From positions 496,001 through 560,000 of the forward strand of contig NC_052495.1 of assembly GCF_009730915.1 (NCBI RefSeq): a stretch of 64,000 nucleotides of DNA. The letters are read 5' to 3'. The notes under the pieces were generated by a model. That model was given only the letters and a program-made list of their open reading frames with translations. It was not told the origin of the DNA and did not search any database. Source of the DNA: Dioscorea cayenensis subsp. rotundata (taxonomy: Eukaryota > Streptophyta > Magnoliopsida > Dioscoreales > Dioscoreaceae). A program made the position numbers and the translations under genes. This document shows, one piece after another, positions 22,661-34,581 of this stretch (positions within the stretch are counted from its first letter, which is position 1; each line of letters starts with the position of its first letter).

Positions 22661-23342
22661 TGCGGACATCATCGCTTTAAAAATCGTGCGCGTGGCGATT
22701 CGCCACCGTTTGTTCGAATCTAATAATTGAGTTTTGAGAATGAAATATTAATTTTATTTTTTTTATTTTTTGATTTTTTTAAAAAAAAGGAATTTTGGGT
22801 AGCGTTGTGCACTGTTTTATCTTTAATGGCTGGCGGGGAATTTTTTTAATTATTTTAGAGAATTATTGTTTGTCGGTAGTAACATGACTACACTAGACAA
22901 ACCCTTCCCCGCAAGGTAATGAATTAGTTAAATTTTGAGATAAAATAAATAAATAAATTTTAATTATATGAAAATATCTTCGATTTTTGGATAACTATCT
23001 CCAAACGTTTGTAGATTTAAAATCTATTACTCGTTCTTTTTTATCTCTCGTGAATAACCAAATCTCATATACCAGAAAGTTGGTTATTTCACATAATTTA
23101 ATAAAAACTTAGTTATTTTTCCCAAATTACCTCTTATTTATATCTTCACATTTCTCTCTCATATTAAATTTCAAAAAAAGGATTGAATAGAATGTAAGGG
23201 TAATTTTGGAAGAAAAAAAAATAATAAATGTTTTTTGATATTTAAAAATGACAGATAAAAAGGAACATGGGTTTATAACAGATAAAAAGGAATAGATAGA
23301 GTAACGTTTTTAGATGACGCAACCTCTCTCTCTCTCTCTCTA

Positions 23343-23387
<45 letters not shown>

Positions 23388-26300
23388 CACAAGCACCATA
23401 TATCATGGGTATGCGGACAGATTGAGAATTAATCATTTAATTTGTATGTGCTCACCTGATGATGCGGGATTTAGACAGTAAACTCGTGGCCACAGAAATT
23501 AATTACCATTAATGCATTCAGCGAGACTTGAATCTAGAACATTTTAAATGTTTCACATTCTCTTTCGACAATAAGACCAATATTACTGAGTTGTGAGTTC
23601 TTTAGTACTTCAATTTTAATTTATCTTGAAAAATGCTATATGCTTGTTCAATACAAATTATTTATTCATAAAACAAGGTAACTTTAGTAAACAATTATTT
23701 AAAACATCTCGCACATTCATATTAAGCTACTTTGCTACCAAACTGTAATTATTATTTCTAGAATTACTATTAGTGCTTTTTTATTTTATTCGCACAAATG
23801 ATTAGGAAATGTTCTTTTGGAAGTTACTAATAATGTAGCCATGTGCAAGACATGTAATTTAAAGTGAAGTGGGGTCAAAATAAGTAACATAATAATGTTA
23901 TATTATATTCGTGATTTAAAGTGAAGTGGGGTCAAAGTAAGCAACATAATGTCATAAAATATTGGTGAAATATCTTTGTGCTTGACGTCCTTTTTAATGT
24001 TTCCTATTCTTGTCTGTGATTATTAACATTATAATTTACAAGACAATGCAATTATGGCATGCATTTATATATATAATATACATAACAAGTATACGTGCTT
24101 TTGATTAATGTATACATGCATGAAATTAAATAAACAAGATTGAGAGATCTCACAGAGACGACACCTACCAATTCAATGAAAAATGCTTGATGTCCACCCT
24201 TGCATGTGTGACCACAGAAGAATGATCCACATGTCGATTGTGTTATAAAAATCTTTTTTTTTTTATTAATCTCTTAATCATTTTTGTTTTTAATTTTTCT
24301 CTTTTGTTAAAAAAATTAGCACTAATTAATTAAAATAAAGTTTAACTTGTTCTAAGAGAGTTAATTAAACTCTCCCACGTAGCAATTTAAGAAATATGGT
24401 TTGTTTTAATTAAGTTTCATTCAACAATTCATTATGTAGTAAAAATAAAATTAGATAGACTAATTTATTATAAAATGCAAAACCGAATAATTATTGTTTT
24501 AATTAACGGGGTTTAAGGCTTGGTTTAATGCAACGAGATGGAAAAGTGTCACCTTGCAATTAAAATGTTGATTGGAAGGTATCAATAATGGAGTCATATG
24601 GAGTGGGGCACGTTGGCCGTTGGCCATCAATAATTCACTTGTGGGCACATTCATGGATAACACCTGGTTCGATGTAAAGGGACACCATTTACATGCACGT
24701 ATAGCACCTTATAATCTTCTTATTAATACTTTTTACAAGTTTATTTTTAAGGAAATTAACATATATACATATATATATATATATATATATCTTAAGGTGA
24801 GAAACACTTATTTTATATTTAAAAAAATATTTCTCACTTTGCTTGAACAAACATGGATCGTATTATTTTATTTTATATTTTTGATAAATGTAGATAATTA
24901 TAACCCTCAAGCATCGTTATAAGAAAGAGTTAAGCTTGTAATCTTTCAAAGAGGAAAAAAAATAAATTATCACTATTTTATTATGAATATGTTTATCATG
25001 TTTTACCAAATTGCAGGATTACAAAAATTAACAAAAAATAATGAGAAAAAAAACCTCAAGCTTTTAAAGAGGAGGAAAATGTTAAGCCTACTTAGCTTTT
25101 TTTTTTAATATAAAATTTATTTTATAAAAAATTGCTTAAATTCATGTGTATTAACATTTTTAATAAATTTGACTATATATAAAAGCCAATTTTTTATAAA
25201 TATTTATAAAATATTATTTTACAAACGTCTATTTTCAATTATTGGATTGAAATCCAATGGCTCCACATCCACTATTTGATAATCACAATTGAAAGTATCA
25301 ATAGTATTTCAATCAGTATTCACAATAATTTTATGTGAACGATAATAAGTGAGATAAAATTATAACCCAATATAACTCCTGACCATATGTGTTATCGTTA
25401 GTCTCTCTCCATATCTTTTCTTTTTGATAAATTCCGATAATGCCTTTTTTTATTTTTTCGTTGTCTCGAGAGGTTTTGAACTCGAGCTCCCAAACACAGA
25501 GGTAGGGAAACCACTGTGCTCAGCTTTGCCCTCTCTCATATACTCTTCTCAATCTTTGTTTTTTTTTTTTAATTTATTTTTTACTGCAGACACTCCGTAA
25601 AGAGCATATTCTCACACACACACACATATATATATATATCATCTAGTATGATATTTAATTCCATATGCATTTTCTTTTGTAAAAACAAATTTATTATTAT
25701 TTTTTTGAAGCATGCAAAAAAATTTGCTAAAATTTATATTTCATCTTCTTATCACCAGATAAATCACAGGAATAAATCATTATTCTTTTTCACTACAAAT
25801 AAATATTTTAAAAATTTATTTTTACTCAATGGTTGGGTACACTTAATTTTTTTCATGCGGACTTATTTGATGGAAAGAATTAGAAATAGTTTGCTTTAGT
25901 GATTAATAATCAGAGTTGGATATCTAGAATATTTTTTTATGTCCCACCAGGACTGAATAATGGGAGACTAACAAATTGTACGTTTGGCCAATATTTTTGG
26001 AAGGTCAAGGCTTGACCAAATGCAAGCCACTAATCATTTAATTAAATGCTTGATATAAATGTCCCATCACTAATTAAAACTAAGATTATAGTGTGACATG
26101 TGTCAACTGGCAATTGTTTTGCAACCAGATTCCTTCCATTTTTAATATTCATAATAATTATTCTCATTTTAATCAAATTAAGTTTGACGAGAAAACTACA
26201 GAGAACGACAGAAGGTCTGCTTTATTTTTTCGTTATTTTTTTTAAGTTTATGTTTTTTTTTTTTTATGTCTCATTTTTGGTGAGAGCCTATGTTTTTCTT

Positions 26301-26542
26301 AGTTTATTTATACTGTCCTAGTTTGTATTATTTTTTTTTAATAAATTTATAGTTTATTCATTTTTATAAAAAAAAAGAGATAGAGCTCTACGTGCCTGTG
26401 AGAGTTTTGACAGGCAGCCAATCATGAACATACAATGGCCTTGGATCTACCAAATTATATGTATATATATACACACATATATCAGAAGGTGACCATGTTC
26501 AACATGATCCTCCTATATATGCCATTAGAGAACATGACAGTG
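22661..26542. other. Intergenic, AT-rich, with microsatellites and small repeats
   Basis: No supportable gene. Features: (CT)n then (TA)n at about 23323-23386; a direct repeat of TTTAAAGTGAAGTGGGGTCAA at about 23859 and 23917; (CA)n/(TA)n near 25612-25640; TA run near 24768-24790. Open frames are short and AT-driven. Confidence 0.5.
25465..25545 (-). repeat. SINE-like tRNA-derived fragment
   Basis: Read on the minus strand: CTGAGCACAGTGGTTT (A-box-like), about 35 nt later GAGTTCAAAAC (B-box-like). Spacing and order match a tRNA-type internal promoter. No clear tail or target-site duplication was found, so it is probably an old fragment. Confidence 0.4.
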
Positions 26543-27399
26543 ACATAGATGGTGCAAGAACCAAACTGTATATACTAGAAGCCATGGTTGGTCATAAAGA
26601 GGATCATGTAACATGTTACATATGGACTTGGATGTCATGCAGACCTTTCCACTATATAGGAATGGTCTTTGTCTTATAAGGATCATGGTAGAGTTAAGAT
26701 TGTTTAATTATTGGTGAAGTTATGGAGTTTGTTTAATTGCTCTTGTGAAGATGGAGGAATGAAGGTATGAAAATGAACCTCTGAAGCTGTTAAGTTGGAA
26801 GAAGAAATGAAGAAGTAAAGAGAAAGAAGAGCTGACCATTGAGCTGACCATTGAGCTGACCACGTGTATAAGTCATGCCACATGTCTTAGTTGTTAGAAA
26901 TTAGTTAAGAGGTTAATTGACAGATCAACAGTCTGTTATGACAGCTAAGCATGACAGTTGAATGTCTGAATTGCATGAATGTGGCTTGTATTAGAAACTC
27001 ATATATACTTTTGATTACAATTGAATTAAATACCTGAAAGCTCTTCTTCATCATTGTTTTCCAATGGTTTTCTCCTAACCTGAGGCTTGAATCCTTGCAA
27101 CAATTGAAGGTTCTTCGAAGAGGAGCTTTCTGTTCTGTATAGTTTTTCAAATTACTGAACTGAAATCCTGGAGAATTAATAGATCACAGACTTGGTTTGT
27201 ATGGGATGGCAATTTGCACACGACCTGCGGGAGATTGCCGGAGTTTGCGGAATTGATCGGTCTCGCTTTTCGATAATGAAGATTATTTCTTATACTATAG
27301 TAACATGAGATGAAGTTGTTATGGAAAACTGCATGATTTATAAGGAAACAAGAAGGTGATTGAGTGAGGGAGGAGAATTCTAGCCCATATATTCCATTG

Positions 27400-27530
27400 A
27401 GTGCTTTTAATGTTTCTGAAGCTAAGTTTGTGGCAGGACTTTATAATGGAAATGTTAGAGTTTGTAACCCAAATCTTGACCTGACCCAAAAATCAAGCTC
27501 AGCTTGTGGCCTTGTGATATATATATGTTT
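27400..27530 (+). other. Short coding-like segment in copy A (again at 38431-38600)
   Basis: Both copies keep an open stretch reading about 50 residues, including SEAKFV, GLYNG and RVCNPNLDL, between AT-rich non-coding parts. In copy B it begins with an in-frame start near 38431. It could be a leftover exon of a lost gene; the GLYNGxVRVCN pattern is faintly WD40-like, but one motif is not enough to assign a family. Confidence 0.3.
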
Positions 27531-27970
27531 GTGATTTTTTAAATTATGAAATTTTTTTGAGAATCTATATGATAGCAGAGGGTTCAAGCTAATAGTTTTG
27601 CCATTGTAAGTAGCCCACCAATTATCCATTAGGATGTAGATGGTATGGATCTATTTATTAAATTTAGACAAATAAACTATACCAAAAAAGTAGTAGAGTT
27701 AGGTTATGGCCCAAACTGAGTTCAAATCAACTGTTTTGAAACCGAACTAGATATTATTTAAATATGTTTTAAAAATTTATTGTAATAAAATAATTTTGAT
27801 AAATTATGCCATCACTACAGTATATATTTTTCAATTAAAAAAATATTTCAGTCAGGTTTGTGATTTTTTTCTACGTTAGAATTTTTTTGCATAAATTCAC
27901 AAGTTATTGATTATTCATTTCTGTATATTATTTATTTCATCCGATAGAAACTATGTTGTCAAAGATTAAA

Positions 27971-28568
27971 AGGGTTATGGTTTGGTTTTGTGTTGAAAAT
28001 CTAGGCCTTTGATCTTTACTTTATGTTTGAGTTCCACCGTAATTAATGCATGGTGTAATTATTTAATTGTTACATATATCATCCATATTACGAAGTCTTT
28101 TTTTTAATTTTTTTATATATATATATATTAGAGGTCGTGCATATTAATAGATGTATATTAAGAAGTCTTTTTTTAAACATCGAGCTCAAAGCGTTACATA
28201 TTTCCTAGATTTCCTATAAAATGCGGGTTAAAAAAATTATTCACATTATTATCGTTATCTAAATTAAATAAACAAAAAAACCTATATATATTTATTTTTA
28301 TAATATGGATAAGTCACTGCATCTGTCATACGTGATCTTAATTATGTATTAGAAGCTAGTTAAACCCTTGATTTCTTACACAGAACTCAAATGTTCTGCC
28401 ATTCAATTTAGCTATTATGACATAAAATATTACTCTACATAATACGTAAAATATTTTTGATAATTTGAGGGAGTGATTAGTAATTTTGCTATTTTGTTTG
28501 CTTTCATTTATATTGATGGGTTTGGTGGGCTTTTGGCATGAATAATTTTGGGAAACAAAGCCCAAATT
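27971..28568. repeat. ~600-bp internal repeat, four copies in the block
   Basis: The segment from TATGGTTTGGTTTTGTGTTG to GGGAACAAAGCCC occurs near 27971-28568, 32921-33479, 39035-39617 and 42631-43152, that is twice in each large copy, in one orientation. The first and third are followed by the small-gene promoter; the second and fourth are not. This implies an older duplication inside the ancestral segment. Confidence 0.85.
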
Positions 28569-28697
28569 ACCGATCTTAATTTTTAAATAACAGATTTTAT
28601 AATATTGATTTTATAAATCTGATTTTAAGTTTTTTGGAGGGTTATTATGAAAATACATTTTAGTTTTGCTTGGGGATCAAGCAGCTCTCATCTTCTA

Positions 28698-28707
28698 TAT
28701 ATAAATA
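28698..28707 (+). promoter_or_regulatory. TATA box of small gene, copy A
   Basis: TATATAAATA about 65 bp upstream of a consensus 5' splice donor (GGTAAGT at 28771). The same element is present in copy B near 39751-39760. Confidence 0.6.
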
Positions 28708-28731
28708 TAGAGGATCATCTTTTTCAACCTT

Positions 28732-29989
28732 GACCTCATCTCAGAGTCTCAACTGCAAACCGTAATCTTTGGTAAGTTCTGTAGTCCCTTCAATCTTCTT
28801 CTTCTTCTTTCATTATTAATTTGGTTGTATTTATTTCGATTAGGAAAATTTGTTTTTTTTTTATTATTTTTATTTGGAAAATTTGTTCCTATCTTGTGAT
28901 TTCTTGATGTTATTAGATGAATTCATGTTCAAATTTTCTTATTGGATGCTCATAATTAGCATGACTTTTGAGTATTTGGGCAATCTTGTGAGGAAAAAAA
29001 ATATTTTAAATTATAATATTGATTTTATAGTTTATTTTAAATTATAATATTGATTTTATTGTATATGGAAATATTGTAATTTAAAATAAACTATAAAATC
29101 AGTATTATTAATATTTATAAAATCAGAATCCATATATTTAGAAACGCACCCATAAATAAATGTCTTTTATATGTTTTTAACAATTATTATTTATTTGAAA
29201 AAAAGGAAGGAAATTGATTTTATTTCTAAATTTTAAAAATATACATCAATCCTGTTTCTAAATTTTTTTGAACAATTTTAATTTAAATTTTTTTATAATT
29301 ATAACATTATCAATATTTATGAAAATATATTCTATATAATTAGACTTTTAATTACAAATAAATCTATTTTTCATAGTTTCATAAACTTTTATATAATAAA
29401 TATTTATAGATTTAAAATTGCTTGCAAATTTTTAAAATAACTTTAAATTAAAATAATTCCTTTTAAAAAATAAAACACAATTCAATTTTGTAACAAAATG
29501 AATTACAATAATTTTATAAAATAATATTTAATGATAAGATTACGAATATTATCATCACTGTAATTATATATATATATATATATAACAATCCTCCTCATTA
29601 CTGTTGTCACAGCTAAGGTGAAAAATTACCCAGAATCAAAACCTATGGAGACCTCCTTCTTAGGTTTCCTCTCCAGGTGTTTGCAGCGTCAACTATCGAT
29701 TTCTGCAAAGCATTTGCCAGAGCATCATCCAAAGTTTGTATTAACAAACAACATTATGGAAGAAGGGCGAAAGAAACTGGAAGGCACTCTAATAATGGAA
29801 AAATTGGAAGGAAAAATAGAAGCCAATTTAATATTAGAAGGTGCAGATGAAATGGAAGCCAACATCATGTTACCAAACAAGGCGAAAGGCACGCTGATAT
29901 TAAAAGGCTATGTAGAAGATAAGCTAGAGGAAGTGTTAGATTGTTTTGAATTCTCGGTAGTCGAATCCATGAATGATAAGAAAGTATAG
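28732..29989 (+). CDS. Small spliced gene A, unknown 114-residue protein
   Basis: Not recognised. Model: TATA 28698, non-coding exon 1 ending at 28771, leader intron 28772-29612 (acceptor TTGTCACAG), and the whole CDS in exon 2, ATG 29645 to TAG 29989. The product is 114 residues, Glu/Lys-rich, with no signal peptide. A hydrophobic/charged alternation recurs (KLEGTLIMEKLEGKIEANLI, then GADEMEANIML and AKGTLILKG), suggesting short imperfect repeats. The same model holds for the paralogue at 40582-40926. Conservation of TATA, donor, acceptor and open frame in both copies supports a real gene. An upstream GTG at 29618 keeps the frame open but is not a plant start. Confidence 0.55.
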
Positions 29990-30177
29990 TTTGAATCAAA
30001 ATAACATGGAGGATTGTTGCAATTAGAGTATGGATGAAAACAACAAATTTTATTGTTTAGGTGTTTTAAATTATGGAATTTTGTTATTATGTTTTTCAGA
30101 GATTGAAATATTTTGTTTTTGTGTTTAATGGTTTTTTTTAATAAATTTTTGTTATTTAAAATAAGCAAATAGTAGAG

Positions 30178-31238
30178 TATAGTTGACGGTTAATTTTCTT
30201 TATAAATCACTCAAGTTTGGCCAAATTTCATTTTGCTCACCGATGTTTGATTTGTTTCTAAATACTCACTCAAGTTTTTAATCCTTTCACTGGCGGGTCA
30301 CCTGACTGATTAATGTTTTAATCAGCTGACATGGAGGCTTGATTAACATTTTAATCACTCAAGTGGCTGAACACGTGGCATTATGTTGCCACATCATCGA
30401 GTCCCTGTCTAGCAACCAAAGTGAACAAGAACTAATAATAAAGCTACTTTATTCCTCTAATGAAGAACACCACATCATCCTCTACACCATCATCACATTC
30501 ACCCTCACCTTCGTCTTCCTCTCCGACCATGGCTGGTGCTGATGATAGCGTCAACCCCACCCTCTTCCTCCCATCGGCCCCCTTCCCCTCCCAATCATAG
30601 GCCACCTTTTACAGTAATGAACTTCTTACTTAGCCAAGAAGTTCATCACCTTTTATGTGACCTCTATCATCATAGTTCTGAAGGGATCTACTTGAGAGAA
30701 AGCCTGAATAGTGTGACTTTGAATGTGATGGCGATGATGTTGATAGGGAAGAGGTATGGAGAGGATGATGAAGAAAGGGTGAAGCTCAGGAGGGTGACTG
30801 AGGAGGTGTTCTTGTTGGCTGGCCCATCAGCCATGGAGGACTTCTTGCCCTTTCCAAGATTGGTAGGGTTTGTGAGTGGGTTGAAGAGAAGGATGATGAG
30901 GTTGGAGAAGGAGATGGATGCGTTGTTTCAGAGTTTGGTGGATGAACGGCGCCGGCGATGGAGTAACTGTGTGAGTGAGGAGGAGAAGAAGAAGCCGGTG
31001 ATTGATGTGTTGTTGGAGAAGAAGAGGGCAATGATGTGGCAACATAATGTGACGTGTGCGCTGAGTAGGATCTCACGGCCTCCACGTCAGCTGATTAAAA
31101 CATTAATCAATCGGGTGACCCGCCAGTGAAAGGATTAAAAACTTGAGTGAGCATTTAGAAACAAATCAAACATCGGTGAGCAAAATGAAATTTGGCCAAA
31201 CTTGAGTGATTTATAAAAAACATTAACCTACAGTTGAC
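30178..31238. mobile_element. Pack-MULE-like element carrying a P450 fragment
   Basis: Element 30188-31228 (1041 bp). Ends are long inverted repeats: the first ~145 bp (from GGTTAAT...) are near-identical to the reverse complement of the right end, with weaker matching for about 60 bp more. It is flanked by TATAGTTGAC (30178-30187) and TACAGTTGAC (31229-31238), a 10-bp duplication with one mismatch, in the 8-11 bp MULE range. Copy B has the uninterrupted site at 41116-41125. No transposase is present. The interior is a captured host-gene fragment, the definition of a Pack-MULE. Confidence 0.9.
30420..31055 (+). pseudogene. Captured cytochrome P450 fragment (CYP81-like)
   Basis: Lies between the MULE inverted repeats. 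The first piece encodes a hydrophobic anchor-like run (ILYTIITFTLTFVFL), three in-frame stops, then the Pro-rich P450 hinge ending LPIIGHLL. About 100 residues are then missing, and the body resumes in another frame with SLNSVTLNVMAMMLIGKRYG, VTEEVFLLAG, DFLPFPRLVGF and a Lys/Arg-rich helix, matching the region after helix C in CYP81-type enzymes. The I-helix, ExxR and haem-binding Cys are absent. The later frame stays open for 197 codons (30536-31129), so it could be transcribed, but it cannot be a P450 enzyme. Confidence 0.8.
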
Positions 31239-31554
31239 CCATTGTATCCATACATTTTTAAAATTTTTGTTTTGTTTTTGCCCTTAGGCTATTTTAAAAT
31301 AAATATTTCTTGCGTTATCTTAAACATATGATTTTATTTCTCACGTTAAGAAGGGAATTAACATCTCCTCTACTGTGTGGAGATGATATTTTTCTATGTT
31401 AGAGAAGATTTCTCTGTTATATTAGGTAACATGATCTATACTATTCTAGAGATGATGTTTTCCCTCATTATGCATATATGTACTTTATTTTGAATGACCA
31501 ACATATTTGACAAACCAGATTTTTAAATATTTGCGATCGAACATCATATACATA

Positions 31555-31588
<34 letters not shown>

Positions 31589-31709
31589 TTATGTATATGT
31601 GTGTATATATATATATGTTAATATATGCATATATGTACTTTATTTTGAATGACCAACATATTTGACAAACCAGATTTTTAAATATTTGCGATCGAACATC
31701 ATATACATA

Positions 31710-31773
<64 letters not shown>

Positions 31774-32244
31774 GTATATGTGTGTATATATATATATATA
31801 TGTTAATATATGCATACACACACTCCATTCTATCTTACATAGATCATTAAAATACATTATTATATGTTAAATGACTAAAAGATAACATGTATATATACCT
31901 TCAAAGATTTTGAGTGATTATTAAATTAATAATTATTTATATCTAAGTGTATATATATACCAAAGAAAAATTTAAACTACTATTTATTTATTAAATTTAA
32001 ATAAAAATGAATTTTATAAGGATAGTTTAGAAATTTAAATAAAATTTTGTTATATTATTACATAAAAATCATATTTTAATGATGTATAAGATAGAAGGTT
32101 ATATATATACATGCAAACAAATCAAATTTTAAGAGTTATATATTGTAGGCATGTGATTTTATTAAAGAATAAATGAAATGGCTGAATATTCAAAGAAAAA
32201 CACAAAATCCTTTATTAGGTTATATATATATATATATATATTGG

Positions 32245-32430
32245 TAGTCAAAACCGGGTTGGACTGGCCTGTCCAACCCCGTTGAACCGGACTAGGTGAC
32301 TAGACCGGTCCGGTTTAGTATATAAAACCGGCTGAGTTAAAACCGAAACCGGATGAACCGGCCTGTTCAACCGTGAACCTAACGAACTAGGCCGGTCCAC
32401 ACGGTTCAACAGTCAATTAAAAAAAACCAG
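32245..32430. repeat. CCGGTT-rich block, copy A
   Basis: A GC-rich island in AT-rich DNA with repeated direct and inverted ACCGG/CCGGTT and GGTTCAAC motifs. It recurs in copy B at about 41955-42140. Such motif clusters are common near plant transposon ends, but no clear termini or target duplication were found, so no class is assigned. Confidence 0.55.
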
Positions 32431-32571
32431 TGCTGTTGACTCAAGTCAAAGGCTCAAGCCAAATTCTTTTCCAATTATCTCCATCTCCAAACTCTTCACC
32501 AGTGAGCCCGTGAACCAAAGCATCATCTTAGGAGTCCCTAGTCCGGATATCCCTCCCATCAAGCAACGGCA

Positions 32572-32866
32572 TTACCCATCATCTCCGGATCTCCTTGCCG
32601 TAAACAACAACACTGGGGGGTGTTTTAGTTGCGGACGAGGTCGTAGAAGTCTAGAGAGGATAAATGGCAAGAGTAGGTGACGTTGCAAATGACGATGAGA
32701 GGGATCTCCGGGCGCTTTGGTGAGGCTGCGAACCATGCATGAGGTGCTGAAGCAGCGGAAATGGATGTGGTTGACGGCGTTGAGGTGGCCTGCGATCATG
32801 GAAAGGCGAGATCGTCAACGGTGGACCAGTCTGGGCTCTTGGGAACGGGTCGAGGGTGGTCATCAT
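32572..32866 (-). pseudogene. Broken F-box fragment, copy A
   Basis: Read on the minus strand, one frame gives PDWSTVDDLAF and, after a 1-nt frame change, the adjacent frame gives MIAGHLNAVNHIHFRCF. Together these match the start of plant F-box proteins of the DUF295/SKIP23 kind (DWS..LPxDLL..IAxHL..VDxxRFRxVC). The expected Cys-x-Ser-Trp core is degraded and no C-terminal domain follows. The composition is GC-rich, unlike the surroundings. Confidence 0.55.
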
Positions 32867-33036
32867 CTTACAGTACTACTATTGGATGAGAACTCCCACT
32901 GCTGTTGCTGTATTAACTATTATGGTTTGGTTTTGTGTTGGAAGTCTAGGCCTTTAAACTTTAGTTCATGTTTGAGTTCCACCGTAATTAATGCATGGTG
33001 TAATTATTTAATTATTACATATATATACATAGAGTG

Positions 33037-33076
<40 letters not shown>

Positions 33077-33510
33077 GGTGGTACATATTAATGGATGTAT
33101 TTTATAAAGTTTATATATATATATATATATATTAGAGGTCGTACATTAATATGTATATTAAGAAGCTTTTTTTAAATATCAGCTTAAACATCACATATTT
33201 CCTAGATTTCATATAAAATTTGGGCTAATAAAATACACACGGTCACTGCATCTCAATTATGTATTAGAAGCGAGTTAAACCTTTGATTTTTTGCACAGGA
33301 GTCAAATGTTCTGCCATTTAATTTAACTATTATGACATAAAATATTACTCTACATAATACGTAAAATATTTTTGATGAATTTGAGGGAGTGATTAGTAAT
33401 TTTGCTATTTTGTTTGCTTTCATTTATATTGATGGGTTTGGTGGGCTTTTGGCATGAATAATGTTGGGAACAAAGCCCACATGAATAATGTTATTTAATT
33501 AAGTCTCACC

Positions 33511-34581
33511 AAAGGGTACTCTGTAGTTTTCAATCATGATTGTTGTATTATATCTGATAATCACATGAAGAATCAGGTGATTAAGATTCAAAGGTCAAAG
33601 AACAACATGTTCCTTATGGATGTCTCAAGTATTAGGAGGTTGAACGTTGTTGTATCATGTCTATCCTTGTCTGAATTATGGCATGCACGCCTAGGACATT
33701 TAAACTATCGGAGTCTAGTGACTATGGCACAAAAGAAAATGGTGTTGGGAATATCTGAAGTGAAGGAAGGTCCACCTTGTGAGCTGTGTGTGGTGTCCAA
33801 GCAATCAAGGGCTGTGTTTCCTAGTGGGGGGTCACGGAGAGCTGTCTCTTGCCTTCAATTGGTGCACATAGATTTATGAGGACCCATGAGTGAGGGTTCT
33901 CTTGGGAATAACAAGTATTTCTTTTTACTTGTTGATGACTTTAGCAGGTGGTGTTGGATATATCTTCTCAAAAGCAAGGCAGAAGCATTTCAACAGTTCC
34001 GGTTTTTTCATACAATGGTGGAGAGGCAAACCGGGAAGAAGCTTAAGGTTGTGCGAAGTGATAGAGGAGGAGAATTCACTTCATCAGAGTTCCAACAGTA
34101 TTGTGAAAGGTTTGGAATTCAGCGAGAGCTCACTGCAGCCTATTCACCACAACAGAACGGGGTGGTGGAACGCAAAAATAGAACTGTTGTGGAGATGACA
34201 AGGAGTCTTCTCAAGGGTGGGGGTCTACCTTTGAGGTTCTGGGGAGAAGCAGTAACCACTGCAATATACTTAATCAACAGGTTTCCTACTCATGCACTTC
34301 AAAACAAAACTCCTTTTGAAGTCTGGCATGGAAGGACACCCTCGGTGAGCCATCTTCGGTTATTTGGGTGTATCGCATTTGCATTGATTCCAGCTCATAA
34401 GTTGTATAAACTAGATGAGAAATCTGAAAAATGCATATTGGTTGGGTATTCTAGTGAATCCAAAGCTTATAGACTATATAATCCAATGTCTTGCAGGATT
34501 GTTATAAGTCAGGATGTTGTTTTTCACGAGAATTCTCGTGAAACTGGAATCAAGCTCGAGGAAATATTCCTGAAGTTATGA
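33511..34581 (+). pseudogene. copia GAG-pre-integrase and integrase, broken
   Basis: The zinc-binding part is present (LWHARLGHLNYRSL, then CELCVVSKQ). A TGA at 33877-33879 interrupts the frame just before GPM. The integrase core then reads on intact with DDFSRW, SDRGGEF and NGVVERKNRT, carrying the D, D and E catalytic residues. The frame ends at 34581, with reverse transcriptase continuing in a different frame. Confidence 0.9.

Larger units (their letters stand above)
26543..33508. repeat. Copy A of a 6-7 kb duplicated segment
   Basis: Nearly the whole stretch is repeated in the same orientation and order at 36840-43191 (copy B). Matching begins at CATAGATGGTGCAAGAACC (26544 and 36840) and ends at TTAATTAAGTCTCA (about 33508 and 43191). 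Similarity is high across non-coding parts. Copy A has a private MULE (30188-31228), a tandemly doubled ~145-bp microsatellite block (about 31480-31810, single in B) and about 120 bp near 29240-29350 missing from B. Copy B has a private solo LTR. Confidence 0.95.

Noticed and set aside
24572..24922. 116-codon plus-strand ORF in AT-rich DNA
   Set aside because: Composition-driven, ends in Ile/Tyr-rich translation of a TA microsatellite; no motif or promoter.
26690..27200. Possible LTR at the left of the duplicated segment (TATA-like CTCATATATAC, poly(A)-like tail)
   Set aside because: No paired TG/CA ends or target duplication could be found in either copy.
31640..31850. ORFs on both strands with IYIYIY and SLSLSL runs
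   Set aside because: Translation of (TA)n and (CT)n microsatellites.
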